Shown here piece by piece: positions 21,000-32,056 of a stretch of 64,000 bases of DNA (the stretch's first letter is position 1; each line of letters starts with the position of its first letter). Source of the stretch: Cutaneotrichosporon cavernicola (taxonomy: Eukaryota; Basidiomycota; Tremellomycetes; Trichosporonales; Trichosporonaceae); the NCBI RefSeq assembly GCF_030864355.1, contig NC_083397.1:1-64000 (forward strand). Direction: 5' to 3'. The notes under the pieces were generated by a model, which saw nothing but the letters and a program-made list of their open reading frames with translations, was not told the origin of the DNA and did not search any database. The position numbers and the translations under genes are program-made.

Positions 21000-23348
21000 T
21001 TACAACGCCCATAACCCGTCGTTGGATCCATGCCCAAATGAAAATGGGTTCTCGGTGCTGATAGGGGCAGAATCAAGCATATCTAGCAGTAGCTGGTGGT
21101 CCCAAAGGGCACCGTCAAGGCTAACGTCGGCCTGCAGCCATGTCGAAGTCGACGCCTGCTGCTGAGGCAGTGCCGACCCCATAGTCTGTTCCACACTAGC
21201 AGGCTGCGCCAAGTCCTTGACCGTCCGGTCGTCCTTCGTCGCCAAGTCGAGTTGAGTCCGGATCGTCATAATGCCTCGTTTGATGCCCGGACCTTGCGAC
21301 GATGCTTGCTCCAGGATGTCGAGAGAGAGGTGGACTCGCTGGATCGCTTCTTCCCGGATGAAAGCGTTGCCCGTTCGGATGAGTAGGATATCAACGCCGC
21401 TGCCTTGAGCTTAAGTCAAACAGGATGAACGTACGCAGAGATGAAACAGCAGTAGAGAATGAGATAGTGGTGGCACGAGTGACCAAAAGTTCGGCCCCAG
21501 AGTGATAGGACCTCGTGTGTCCCCATTGCAGCATTGCGACAATGGTTAAGTGCAGAGGAGGCGAGTGCAGAACGGTTATTGGAGGTCAATAACGGGCGGT
21601 AGATGAGGATGCAGATCGTATGGTAGAGAAGGCTGGGCGTCAGACCACTAGGACGGTGATAGGTGAACATACTTTAGAATTACTACATTTGCTGGAGGGC
21701 TGCAGCGGGGGAGTGTTGGGCCCTCGATCCTGAGTTCTGAGGGGAGGTTCCTCCGCCACGTCTCTAGCTTGTCCACAGCTGAACGGATGAAAGAGAGAGA
21801 CCGCATGTTTGGGCGGTCAGGCGAGTACATGTTGGTCAATATCGATTCTAAGATGATGTTGAGCTTCGACGAGTGGCGCAGGGTGAATGTCTTCAGAAGC
21901 TTGGTGCTAGGATAGGACTTTGACAACGGAAGAGCTGCACCTGATGGGAGGTGTGGTGTCCACTCTACGGCGTCGTCTGGATCTGCTGGAAGAGAGTCAG
22001 GCGAGAGGCCTGGCCTACAGAGCAGACTTGGCTCTCGTCCAAGCGTCAGGGACATGGTCTTGTCCCAGCAGTACGCTGCAGTTAGACCTCAAAATACGAT
22101 TAACTCACCGCTCCAAAACAGGCGAATACGCATGTCACGGTCCTCGGGCGAGAAACGAGAGTCGTCCTCCACAGGTAAATGCAAGCCCATCTGCAATTAG
22201 CAACCTCCACATCAAAACAACCTGAAATTACCTCCTGCATCATTCGGATAGCCATGCCGGTGAGCATCCACGCCTGGTTGGTCTTGCCGACCGCACTCTG
22301 TCTGCCCGCCAATCCAATGAGCGCTTCTGCTTGTCAGCTGAAACCCGCACTTCAGACCGGCTCACGAATAGTGGGGATACGGGGTGGGCCCATAGTTTCC
22401 TCAGCGAGCATGTTCATGGCGAGACTGACAAACTGCTCGCCCTTGAAGATCCGCTCCCGCTCGTCCATGCCGTATGTAAGGCGAATGCCAGTGATATAAA
22501 TGATGATGAGCAGAAAGTCGGAAAAGTATGGACCATCCAGTGCCATGTCGCCTGTATTATTGCAATCAGCACCGAATTGCGACGTTCGCCTGCTCACGAA
22601 TGAAGATAGGCCTGTGAACGACGGCGTAGACGGGGCTGGCCCAGGAAAAGTAGGCGTCCACCCATACTTCGCCCTCTTCGGCTTTCGCGTATCGATGTCT
22701 CAAGCGTGCAGCGGCACGGAGCTGGTCCTCCGTCCATGACTGTGGACTTCCCCCTTCAAAGAGTGGCGATGATGAGGCCGGTGCGTCCAGTGATCCACGT
22801 TGATCCGGTTCGTCAAACATGCTCAGCTCGCCGTGGTACACTGGGCGAGCTGCTGAGCCGAGGTCGTACTGTGGCCGCCCCAGCTCATCTTCATGGTCGG
22901 GATTGGAGCTGGCCCACGACGGTTGCTGGGTTCGAGGTGCAGAGCTTATCTTCTGCGGCGGCGTCCTGGATCGCGAACGAGACGACACCTTCGCTAGGGC
23001 TTCCAGGCGCCGAAGACGGCGCTCAAAGTCGTCCATGCGTTGTGTCTCTGCCACAGGATCCCGTTTCTTAGGCGCCTTGCGACCTGCAGCCATGCACACC
23101 GTGTTCGTTTCACGACAGGGCTTGCATGGTGTGTTTTGCGGCTCCTCGCACTTGATCTTGCGCTCCCTACAAGCCTTAACACCAGTCAGCCGCTCGTCAA
23201 ATCCCGCTTGTCAAATCCCGCCCCCATGGGGCCGATATCTCTACCATATTGTGGAACTCACCAGGCACGAGTATCCGTACGCCCGTTTCTTGAAGGGACG
23301 AGGCGCATCGTCCATCGTTTCGTCTGGCCTGGATCGAGTATCACTCAT
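21000..23348 (-). CDS. Zn2Cys6 fungal transcription factor, 675 aa
   Basis: Eight exons: 23348-23262, 23174-22598, 22551-22366, 22326-22232, 22190-22109, 22075-21673, 21632-21435 and 21399-21000. All phases close. The first intron splits the zinc cluster; joined, residues about 28-56 show C-x2-C-x6-C-x7-C-x2-C-x6-C with the basic loop CRERKIKC. A linker and likely coiled coil follow (MDDFERRLRRLEALAK). The fungal-specific TF domain is seen as YITGIRLTYG, GRQSAVGKTNQAW, MAIRMMQEMGLH, RFSPEDRDMRIRLFW and WDKTMSLTLGR. A nuclear DNA-binding activator is expected, recognising CGG/CCG half-sites. It is divergent from the MFS permease across 337 bp and probably the pathway-specific regulator of this cluster (inference). 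Intron 1 carries a doubled TCAAATCCCG. Confidence 0.88.
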
Positions 23349-23685
23349 GGTACGTGTACGGTATCTGGGTATCTGGGTTCTGAGTCGGGGCTTGTAGTGT
23401 CTCTTGAAGTTATTGATTTCCGGGATCCGGAGTCCGGAATTGCGGGCTTGGTAATTAAGATCTGGTGGGATATGGGCAAGTGGCGGCGCCTGGGCGGTCG
23501 AGAAAAGCGGGCGTGCCGGTTTGTCACGATCCCGGATTCCAGTGGGGCTACTTCGACCCCACACATCCCTGGACAATTGATGTCAACTAGACAAACAGGA
23601 TATGAGTGTGTGTTATGCACTTTGCTATAAGACGCCCAAGATGGTTACCACGAAATGGAGACAACAACAACGACAGCGTGAGAGC
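23349..23685. promoter_or_regulatory. Shared divergent promoter of regulator and permease
   Basis: 337 bp. It contains a CGG/CCGGA-rich patch near 23421-23440 (GGGATCCGGAGTCCGGAATT) that could hold zinc-cluster half-sites. This is inference from base pattern only. Confidence 0.4.
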
Positions 23686-25332
23686 ATGACTTCAGACTTC
23701 AGCGACAAGGACACGGACGAGAAGCGCGAATTCAACCATGTCGATGAAGCCAAGGAGGATACTATGGTCGAGTACACACCAGTCGAGGAGCGCAAACTGG
23801 TGTGGAAGCTAGGTGAGCTGGTACGCTGACCTGACTAACTGGCAGACCTCATCCTCATCCCGTTTGCAATGATGCTCTACATGAGCGCCTACCTCGGTGC
23901 GTCACTGGCCCTCGTAACTGAGCTGACATCTCAGACCGTGGTAACTTGGGTAACGCGCGTCTCATGGGCCTTGAGAGTGACACACTCGAGAACAGCGACA
24001 CCAACTACTCGATCGCCCTGGTTTGTTTCTACATCAGTTACATCGTCTTCGCAATCCCGGGCACTTTGGCCAGCAAATACATGCTGCCGTCGACATCTCT
24101 AGCCATCGGGTGCGCGTTGTGGTCCATTGCAGCCACATGCATGACCGCTACGTTCAACCCTGCTGGAGTGTTTGTGTGTCGTCTTTTTGTCGGCTTGGGC
24201 GAGGCTATGTTTGGCCAGGCTGTCGCTCTGCTTTTCTCGTTTTGGTACACCAAGCCGGAGCTCGCAAAGAGAGTAGGCATCTTTATCTCTGCCGGTTCGC
24301 TGGCGGGAGCGTTCGGCGGCCTCATCGCATTTGGTATCAACTCGATCCCCAACGCCAAGATCCACCAATGGCGAGTTCTTTTCCTCAGTAAGGCTCGCGA
24401 TCCAGCAAACACGCGCGACCATGCTGAACTTCAGTCGAGGGTCTCCCGGGACTGATCCTTGCGGCCGCAGTCTACCTCTACCTCCCCACCTACCCGGATG
24501 CCAAATCGCGCTACCTTTCAGACCGCGATCGGGAAGTCGCCGCAGCCCGCATGGCCAAGGAAAGCACCAATGAAGGGCACAACGGCATCGACAAACGGGC
24601 GCTCAAGCGTGCCTTTTCCGACTGGAAGGTGTACGTCGTCGCTTTCATGTACATGAGCATGAACGTCAACCTCTCCAGCGTAGGAGGATTCCTGCCCACG
24701 ATCGTCAAAGGGTTAGGATACACGGCTGCTCGTGCCCAACTGTTCACCGTTCCTCCATACGCCGTCGCGCTGGCGGTAACCGTCATTGTGTCCACCATCT
24801 CCGACCGCCTTCAGAGCCGTGGGGTACCGCTTGCCCTGACGTACTGCATCGGCGTTGCTGGGTGGGGCATTCTCTTAGGTCTAGATGCTGCCAGCAAGTC
24901 GTCATCCGTTCTGGGCGCACGTTACTTTGGGGTTATTTGCGTTGTCGCCCCTGCGTACGCGACTATCCCCCTGCAACTGTCCTGGGTTGCCAGCAACAGT
25001 CCTGCCCAGACCCAGCGCGCCGTGGCACTCGGTATGCTCAACACCATTGGACAGTGCGGCAGCATCGTTGGGTCGTTCATCTTCCCTTCCAAAGAAGGCC
25101 CGCAGTATATCCCTGGAGTGGCAGTCAACATTGCTTTCCAGTGCTTTGGAGCAACCGTCGCGATCTTGATGACGCTTTACTACCGGTTCGAAAATGGCCG
25201 CCGCGACCGGCTCGAGGGCGGTCGCCCTGAGGATTCGAGCAACTTGAATGTGCAGGAAGACTTTGACCGTGCAAAGGGTGAGTGTGAAGTTTGGTCCACC
25301 TCTGACCCACAGGCTTCCGGTACGTTATTTAG
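23686..25332 (+). CDS. MFS permease, anion:cation symporter (ACS) family, 497 aa
   Basis: Five exons: 23686-23812, 23846-23896, 23935-24387, 24435-25277 and 25313-25332; introns 33-47 nt. The N-terminal tail is acidic and cytosolic. The first helix (LDLILIPFAMMLYMSAYL) is followed by the ACS hallmark DRGNLGNARLMGL. Further hydrophobic helices follow (about 12 in all), with the typical ACS features GLGEAMFGQAV and FWYTKPELAKRVGIF. The C-terminus FDRAKGFRYVI is standard for Dal5/Tna1-like permeases. These carry small organic anions such as allantoate, nicotinate or carboxylates across the plasma membrane. In this cluster it is the likely importer. In-frame ATGs at 23641 and 23602 could lengthen the N-terminus. 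Confidence 0.88.
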
Positions 25333-25672
25333 GGCCAATTGGGACAGTTGTAGCAGCTGGGCAATGGGAGTGACATGGCTTGGACTCTGAAGCATTCGGC
25401 AATGAAAGTTGGTTGTTCGTGCATGAACCAGTGAATGGGTTGCCTGTACAGTGTATGAGTTGCCTTGAGCTCGTTAACATTTCGACTTGGAGAGTTCTTC
25501 CAGACGAAGTTATGACATGGAATGAGGAGAAACTACAAGCAGGCTAAGCAGGGCGCGTCACTTTAAGAGCTGGCGCGCTGGGAGACTGTGCAGACGGGAT
25601 CTAATGTGGTTTAGACAGTGATTTTAAGCTTCTTAAGATCCTATCCCTCGGATAATTATGTAATCCTCAAAC
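25333..25672. other. Intergenic, nothing recognised
   Basis: 340 bp. It is AT-richer than its surroundings. I searched it for a 5' exon of the BIM1-like gene and found none. Confidence 0.5.
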
Positions 25673-25675
25673 TTG

Positions 25676-26260
25676 CCACCCTCCATAAAGAAGAGTCACA
25701 CTTCTACTGTTGCTGGAAAGTCTTATGAGTTCAAGACCTATGGCGAGTACACCGTCGCCGACCTCTCGGCCGGCCATTACTGCGCCAACGGCCCCGACTT
25801 TGCCGCCCAGGGCTTCAAGGCTGGCGACAAGGCAACGCTCATAGTCGTCTACCAGGCCGATGGTTCCCCGGGGAAGGGCTTCAACAAGCGCTGGAACTTC
25901 CAGTGTGCCGACGTCAAGCTCGTCGACAACTGGAATCAGCCCGAGGGCTTCATGTGCGGCAACTACTATGCGACCAACGAGACCCACGTCAAGGCTGCCG
26001 ACAAGGCCATGGAGTTCACCATCTCGCCGTCGTTGCAGCCCAACGCCGGTCAGGGTGGTAGGCCTGCCGCCGTCCTCGCCAAGATGGAGCCGTCCAAGGC
26101 CAGTGGCATCGGTGCCGGTGTCACTGCCGGTGTCTTCCTCCTCGCCATCGGAGCCCTCTGGGCCACTGGCTTCATGCGGTTCGGCCGCAAGAAGTCGGTC
26201 GCTATCCGCGACGACGCTTCGTCGGCCTCTTCGGTCTCTATCAAGCAGGTTCGCAACTAA
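25676..26260 (+). pseudogene. 5'-truncated BIM1/X325-like copper protein
   Basis: The open frame runs from a TAA near 25659 to the stop at 26260, with no ATG before residue-like position 100 and no signal peptide. The readable part resembles the C-terminal half of copper-acquisition factor BIM1-like (X325, LPMO-related) proteins: GHYCANG, ATLIVVYQAD, the signature FQCADVKLVD, a second Cys in GFMCGN and NETHV. A membrane segment (GVTAGVFLLAIGALWATGF) and a basic tail follow. The N-terminal half, which holds the copper-binding first His after the signal peptide, is absent. Family assignment is by pattern and moderate; the missing start is directly seen. An undetected distant 5' exon is the main alternative. 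Confidence 0.5.
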
Positions 26261-26798
26261 GCCCGGGCCGCTTGGTAGCGACGTCGAGCCGTACAATGGT
26301 GTATTGTAGAATGCGTAGGAAGTAAAAGCACAAAAACATCTCATAATGGGATATTCCACCGTCATTCATTAGTCTGTCGCTTGGAAATGGCTACAGGATT
26401 TCTGAGATCACGGAGCACGAGGGCATGGATGCCCTTGAATATTGTAGATGAGCACCACTCCTCCTCTCTCGTGCAGAGGATTAGGTGGCCTGAAATTCGA
26501 CTGTGTACTTAGCGTCTCAGTTGTATGCGTGTGAGATTGGGAGTGGAAGCAAGCCCTGGAGGATGGGGAATGATGAGGAGAACCGTAACGAGTGTGATGC
26601 CGCAAACGCGCGCAGAGTGAGCGGCACTGGGAACAAAAGGGCCACAAAAACGCTACTGTATAGCTGCTGACAAATCGGCCGTGTCCCATGGCGTGGGAGA
26701 GAGAGTCCCATCTGGTACAACTGGGAAGAAATGTTGTCACTCCTCGTCGATATCGTTCGCGAGCACGCGTAAGGTTCTCTTTGGTAGCTTTCTGGTGA
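26261..26798. other. Intergenic, nothing recognised
   Basis: No convincing coding pattern on either strand. Confidence 0.5.
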
Positions 26799-27554
26799 AT
26801 GGGCTTCGGCAGGGTATCGTCAGCGTGGGTAGCCCGTCACACGGTGACGCCCCGCTCGGCCGGTGAACACAACGATGCCGGCGTCGGACCCCAGGAGGCG
26901 GGTATTCGAGGCGGCATGACACAAGACACGCGCCCAGGCCAATCCAGCCTCACCATCGCCTTCAGGAAGATCAACAAGAAGGCTGCGCTCGGCGGCGACG
27001 AGGCGGTTGAAAGCAAGGAGAAGTCGCTCGCCGGCAAGTTCAAGGACGGTCTGCTGCGCCACAAGCTTGGCACGTGGCCAGACGCGTGCGCCTGCAAGCT
27101 CAAGAACAATCCTGTCCACCTGGCCGTCCCCAGTGAGGCTGGCAATCCCGCGTGGTCGCATTCACAGAGGGTGTTCCGTCCGAGAGACAAGTGCGGGACG
27201 GCATCTCGAGCTCACCCAGGCGAGAATGAGGGTACCTTGCCTCCTTGGCGGCTTTGTGGGTGCCATGTCGGCGGTCCGCCTGTGACCAACAGTGAGGTCA
27301 ATGCGAACGTTGTCGAGTTGCTGTTCAACCGCCTTGTGATTGGCCCTCCAGACATGCGAGATTCATTTGCAGTCCGTAACGCCATCTTCCATGCATGCTG
27401 CATGCTCCGGCGATGTGCATGCTCTGGCCCTCGACACATATGGCGACCACATGCATGCATGTGTGGTGTGAGCTATTCTTGCCTTGGTTCGGCCATGTCC
27501 GCGTGGGGCCATGAAAGGATTCAAGTGCCGCGCCGAGTCATCGCTTGGGATTGA
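26799..27554 (+). CDS. Doubtful open frame, 251 codons
   Basis: A single frame from ATG 26799 to TGA 27554. The middle (for example LTIAFRKINKKAALGGDEAV and KEKSLAGKFKDGLLRHKLG) looks like real protein. The two ends look random, so the true gene may be shorter, spliced or decayed. No family is recognised. ATGCATG repeats near 27391-27460 add to the doubt about the 3' part. Confidence 0.3.
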   Translation: MGFGRVSSAWVARHTVTPRSAGEHNDAGVGPQEAGIRGGMTQDTRPGQSSLTIAFRKINKKAALGGDEAVESKEKSLAGKFKDGLLRHKLGTWPDACACKLKNNPVHLAVPSEAGNPAWSHSQRVFRPRDKCGTASRAHPGENEGTLPPWRLCGCHVGGPPVTNSEVNANVVELLFNRLVIGPPDMRDSFAVRNAIFHACCMLRRCACSGPRHIWRPHACMCGVSYSCLGSAMSAWGHERIQVPRRVIAWD

Positions 27555-27662
27555 CCCGCATGGCACGGCGCGACATTTTGTATTGTCACTACTTGTATCG
27601 GTGCTCACTGTTTCTCTGCTGTTCACTTCACTCTCTCCTCCATCCTTGACAGCATTCCGAGA

Positions 27663-29412
27663 ATGAGCGCCATGGTACGTCCCTCCCTCCGCATCGCTCG
27701 TGCACTGGCTACCAGCCGCGTCCAGGCGCGGGCAGTGTCCTTTGTGCACGCCGGTCGCGCTCTTGCCTCCCCCATCCCCACTCCCCGCGCTCCTACGCTT
27801 CGTCCTGCCATGCGTCTCCCCGGCATGATGTCTTACGCCACCCAGTCGTCGACCACCATTCCCCCCACCAAGCTGTTGGCCGTCGCCCCCAGCGCCAAGC
27901 TTGACACCAACGCCCTCATCGTTCCCGTGACCTCGGGCGACAACGGTGTACAGCTCGGCGACGTCAGCAACCTCACCGCCGACCGCGCATCCGCTCTCTC
28001 CTCGCAGCTCAGCAAGCTGGGCTACAAGGGCAAGGCCGGCGCCGTGATCACGCTCCCTGGCGCAGACGGAGACGCCGCGCCCGTCCTCATCTTTGCCGGC
28101 CTCGGCAAGCCTGAGAAGGATGGATCTGTCAAGCCCGAGACCCTCCGTCGTTCAGTTGGTGCCGCCGTTCGCGCTGCCTCGGGCATGGAGCTCTCCTCTG
28201 TCGCTGTCGCTGTTCCCGCCGGTACTGGACTCCTCACGGCTGCGGCTGAGGGTGCGTCGCTCGGCGCGTACGCATGGAACTCGTACAAGAGCAAGGACAC
28301 GAGCGCTCCCGTTGGTTCTATCCAGCTCTTGTCATCAGAGTCGGACGCTGCCGATGTTGTGCTCCGCGCCGAGGTTGCCGCCCGCCACGCCAAGGGTGCC
28401 CGCGACCTCGTCAACACCCCTCCCTGCGACCTGTACCCCCAAACCTTTGCCGAGCGCGCAGTCGAGCTCGCCAAGGGCCTCGAGGGTGTCACGGTCGAGG
28501 TGTGGGACGAGAAGCGCCTCGCAGAGGAGAAATGCGGTGGTCTCGTCGGTGTTGGACAGGGCTCGGCCAAGCCTCCCCGCCTCGTCAAGATCGCCTACAC
28601 CCCCAAGGGTGTGAGCAGCCCCAAGCACCTCTCGATTGTCGGCAAGGGCGTGACCTTTGACTCGGGAGGCATCTCGCTCAAGCCCTCTGCCAAGATGCAT
28701 GAGATGAAGGGTGACATGGGCGGCGCTGCGGCGACGCTCCATGCTGTCCTCGCTGCCGCCGAGCTGCAGGTCCCGGCGCGCGTCACTGGCTGGCTCTGTC
28801 TCGCCGAGAACATGCCTAGCGGCACGGCGCTCAAGAACGGCGACGTCATCCGCCAGCGCACCGGCACCACCGTCGAGATCCACAACACGGACGCCGAGGG
28901 CCGTCTCGTCCTTGCCGATGGCCTCGCCGTCGCCCAGTCCAAGGCCACGGGCTACGGCACTGAGGACGCTGACCCTGACCTCCTGATCAACATCGCGACG
29001 CTCACTGGCGCCCAGCTCGTTGCCCTTGGCATGCGCACCGCCGGCCTTATGGGTGACGACAAGGCCGTCAAGGCCGTCGAGGCCGCGGCTGCCGTCACGG
29101 GCGAGCAGTTCTGGGCCATGCCCTTCCCCGATGAGATGCTCGAGGACATCAAGAGCACCACCGCCGACCTGAAGAACATCGGCGGCATCCCCATGGGCGG
29201 CATGCTCAAGGCTGGTGTCTTCGTGAGTACGCGCAATTGAAGCCTGCTGATCCCAGCTCCAGCAGTTCGCCGGCGACAAGGGCAACTGGGCCCATCTTGA
29301 CATTGCCGGGCCTGCGGCCAACTTTGGTACGCCATGGGGTTACACTCCGACCGAGGGCACGGGCTTCGCCGTGCGCACGATGCTCAAGGTCGCCGAGCAG
29401 CTTGCCGCGTAA
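27663..29412 (+). CDS. Leucyl aminopeptidase, M17 family, 571 aa
   Basis: Two exons: 27663-29222 and 29257-29412 (34-nt intron, GTGAGT..CTGATCCCAG). Residues 1-60 are Arg/Ser/Ala-rich and look like a mitochondrial presequence (MSAMVRPSLRIARALATSR). The catalytic domain has the M17 hallmarks: GKGVTFDSGGISLKPS, MKGDMGG, the signature NTDAEGRL at about residue 408, INIATLTGAQ, and GMLKAGVFLQQF across the splice junction. It is a hexameric two-metal exopeptidase that releases N-terminal residues. Residue order and length fit eukaryotic members. It is convergent with the FAD oxidase gene; the two stop codons are about 100 bp apart. An in-frame ATG lies nine bases downstream of the start. Confidence 0.93.
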
Positions 29413-29509
29413 GCGCAGCGAAGAGCGCGGCGCGAGCACTCATAAAAGTCAGAAGTCGGCACACATTCATGCATATCAGCCCATACTGCCCAACTGTCCA
29501 TCTGGTCCC

Positions 29510-31183
29510 CTACAAATTGCTCTTCTCTATCGTGCGGTACTCAAGACCAGTGACTGGGTAGTCGAGAGGGTGGAGGGCACGCTCCCGCGCACGCTTGATG
29601 CGCGCGTCCGAGACTTGGAAGGTGCGGGGCACGCGCTCATCCCACTGGCCCGTCTTGAGCTGGTGAGCCAGCCCCCGCGTGACGCTGTGGATGAGTGCCA
29701 TGCCGCGGCCATTGTATCCGGCGGCTATCCACACGCCAGGGCGACCGGGCACAGCGCCGACCATTGGGAGGTTGTCCACACTGTGGCCGATGATGCCTTC
29801 AAATCAGCCTAACATCACGCAAGTGATAGCGTTCACTAACCGGTCCAGCACTTGGTCAGCCCCTCTCCGTCTGCTTCCTTTCCCCAGCCGACAAAGGTGT
29901 CGCGACAGTGGTTGGCAAGCCAGTGCTTGACCTCGGGCCGCACAAAGCTGTCATCGTCGATGCCATAGACCTGGTCTGGCTTGAGGATACGGCTCCCAAA
30001 CAACGCCTTTGGGTAGGGGCCGACCACGAGGCCGCTGTCGGGTGTCTGGATGACGTAGGAGCCTGCCTCGAGACCGAACGTCGTCTGGAGCGCACGGGGT
30101 CCGGCATAACTTGCGGGCGAAGTGATAAGTGACGAATGAGAGTGCACTGGCACCAGGCTGAGGTTAACCAGCTATACAAACAGAGAGGACAATGAGACCG
30201 CAGCGCAGACACTCACATGTCCTTCAGCTCGGGAAGTACGTGCTGTGTGTACGCGTTCGTTGCCAGGATGACGTTGCGAGCGCGCATCTTTCCACGCGCA
30301 GCACAATCAACAGTCACTGTACCGTCCGCCTCCTGGCTAAAGCCAGCCACAGGGGCCCATGAGTAGAAGCTGACGTCTGCAGACTTTGACTCGAGCGCGA
30401 GGCGCAGGAACGCCGTCACTCCCTTGTGGGGATGCCATGAGCCTCCGGGGATCCGGTTGGCCTGAACCGCTCCTCGCGTGCGAGATAGCTTCTTCACTGC
30501 GACGGGGTCTGTCACGATCTCCCAGTCGAGCACGCGTCCCTTGTGCTTAGGGTGCGTCTTAAGGAGCTTCCGCATGAGCTCGTAGTTGCGCAAGTTGTCG
30601 GCGGCACCCGCAGGAGTTCGGAGGACCTGACTTTAGCTAAGACTACAAGGAGACTTACCTCGACGCGGCTGCCGCGCCAAAAGTCTGCATCGATGCCTTC
30701 GGACTGCACGATACTCTCCACCAGGTCGATGTTGCTCTGCTCAAACATGATGACGTCGATCGCGTCATCAGCGCTCAGGCCTGCGCCACCCTCGTCAAGT
30801 GGCGCCATGAGAGGGGTGAGCTGCTGCCAGCTCTGCCCGACGACATGCCCACCGTTCCGTCCAGCTGGTTGTCAGACCAGTGTTCCCTTTGGATCCGACA
30901 TACTCACATGCTCCAGATGCCACGTCCTTAGCGTCCAGTATCACCACCTTCTTGCCGACCGCAGCTCCTCCAAGTCGAGAGAGGAAGTATGCCAGCGCCG
31001 CGCCTGTCGCACCTGCGCCGACAATCACGTAGTCGACAATCTCCGTGGGTAGCTTGGCATCGCGCCCATGGTCCCACAGCGACTTGGGCCCGCGATTCTG
31101 CGGTCAGCATGATCGTATACAGGACGGACAGTCTGCTGCCAATGCGAGACTGTCGAGGTGTAAGGCTGGGGGAAGCACGGCAT
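29510..31183 (-). CDS. FAD-dependent amino-acid/amine oxidoreductase (DAO family), 487 aa
   Basis: Six exons: 31183-31130, 31097-30908, 30864-30659, 30626-30217, 30157-29841 and 29796-29510; introns 32-59 nt, all phases close. The N-terminus (SVSHWQQ-type) is typical of OrdL-like oxidases. The dinucleotide-binding motif VIVGAGATGAALAYFLSRLG starts near residue 36, then SGRNGGH, a helical middle, VILATNAYTQHVLPEL, and the C-terminal GIIGHSVDNLPMVG and AAGYNGRGMA that contact FAD. Related enzymes oxidise gamma-glutamylputrescine, sarcosine or D-amino acids, giving hydrogen peroxide. The substrate cannot be told. The first donor (GTCCGT) is weak, so the end of exon 1 is the least certain junction. 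Confidence 0.88.
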
Positions 31184-32056
31184 GGGGGTGGCGAGTGGAT
31201 GAGTCGGTGGTTGTGCGGCAGCTTATATGTCGCCAGTGTCCAAGTGATGAGAAGCTGAGAGTTCGCACACGGATCTTAACGTTGCGGAACCAAGTCGCAT
31301 CTAGTCGCGGACATGGCCGAGATTGCAGTCAGCTGAACGCCGAACTAGATCTTGGGGCGTTCCTGTTCCTGCACGACTGCATGACCAGCCTGGGATAAGA
31401 ATCCAAACATACACATTCGTTCACAGGGTGGGCGAGACGGCCGAGCTGCCGATGGAGAGGCAACCATGAAGGTTTGGGGTGTTGGGTGCAGATGGGAATA
31501 CGCAGGGTATCGCCGCTGCCTTTGTCTGTTCCGCATCTGGCTGACATAACGTTGCCCCTAGCCTGTCGTCGGAAAGATTAACAGAGTCAGTCCTTCCAGT
31601 CCTTCCCGATAGCAATCCTGATGGTCCTCTTTATCTGTATAGCCGTACGGCCTGACTCCGTGTTCTCCGTTCCGCACAACTACCACCCTCCGCTCCATCC
31701 CTCGGCTGTTCCCGATCTGTGTCCAACCTCACCGACCGGTCCGAACGGAACGACCAAGACCCACCTGTCCTGAGCAGGTCGTGGGTACGGGGCTTGCACT
31801 CACTCCAACGCGCCACCCCGCAACCCAAATCGCAGGACGCCGCCGAGATTCGAGCCCCTGCACGAGAGCCGGACAACCGCAACCCGAGAACGGCATTACG
31901 CCTTACGCGCGGTGCGTAAGATGGTGCGTGTCACGACTGAACTGCGGCGACTCTCAGCTCATGACCCGACCGACTCCTGACATGCAGTGTATGGCTGACA
32001 GCAGGTAGGTGTGTGGTGTGGCCGGTGCATGACACTACGAGACTATGAACATGCAC
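31184..32056. other. Intergenic, nothing recognised
   Basis: 873 bp between divergent-to-tandem genes. Short frames only. Confidence 0.5.

Noticed and set aside
28335..29321. 328-codon open frame antisense to the aminopeptidase gene
   Set aside because: High GC content at third positions keeps the opposite strand open; the + strand carries a full M17 family match.
31640..31919. Small + strand open frame and a TTCGAGCCC motif
   Set aside because: No start context, no domain, and the motif does not belong to a foldable tRNA.
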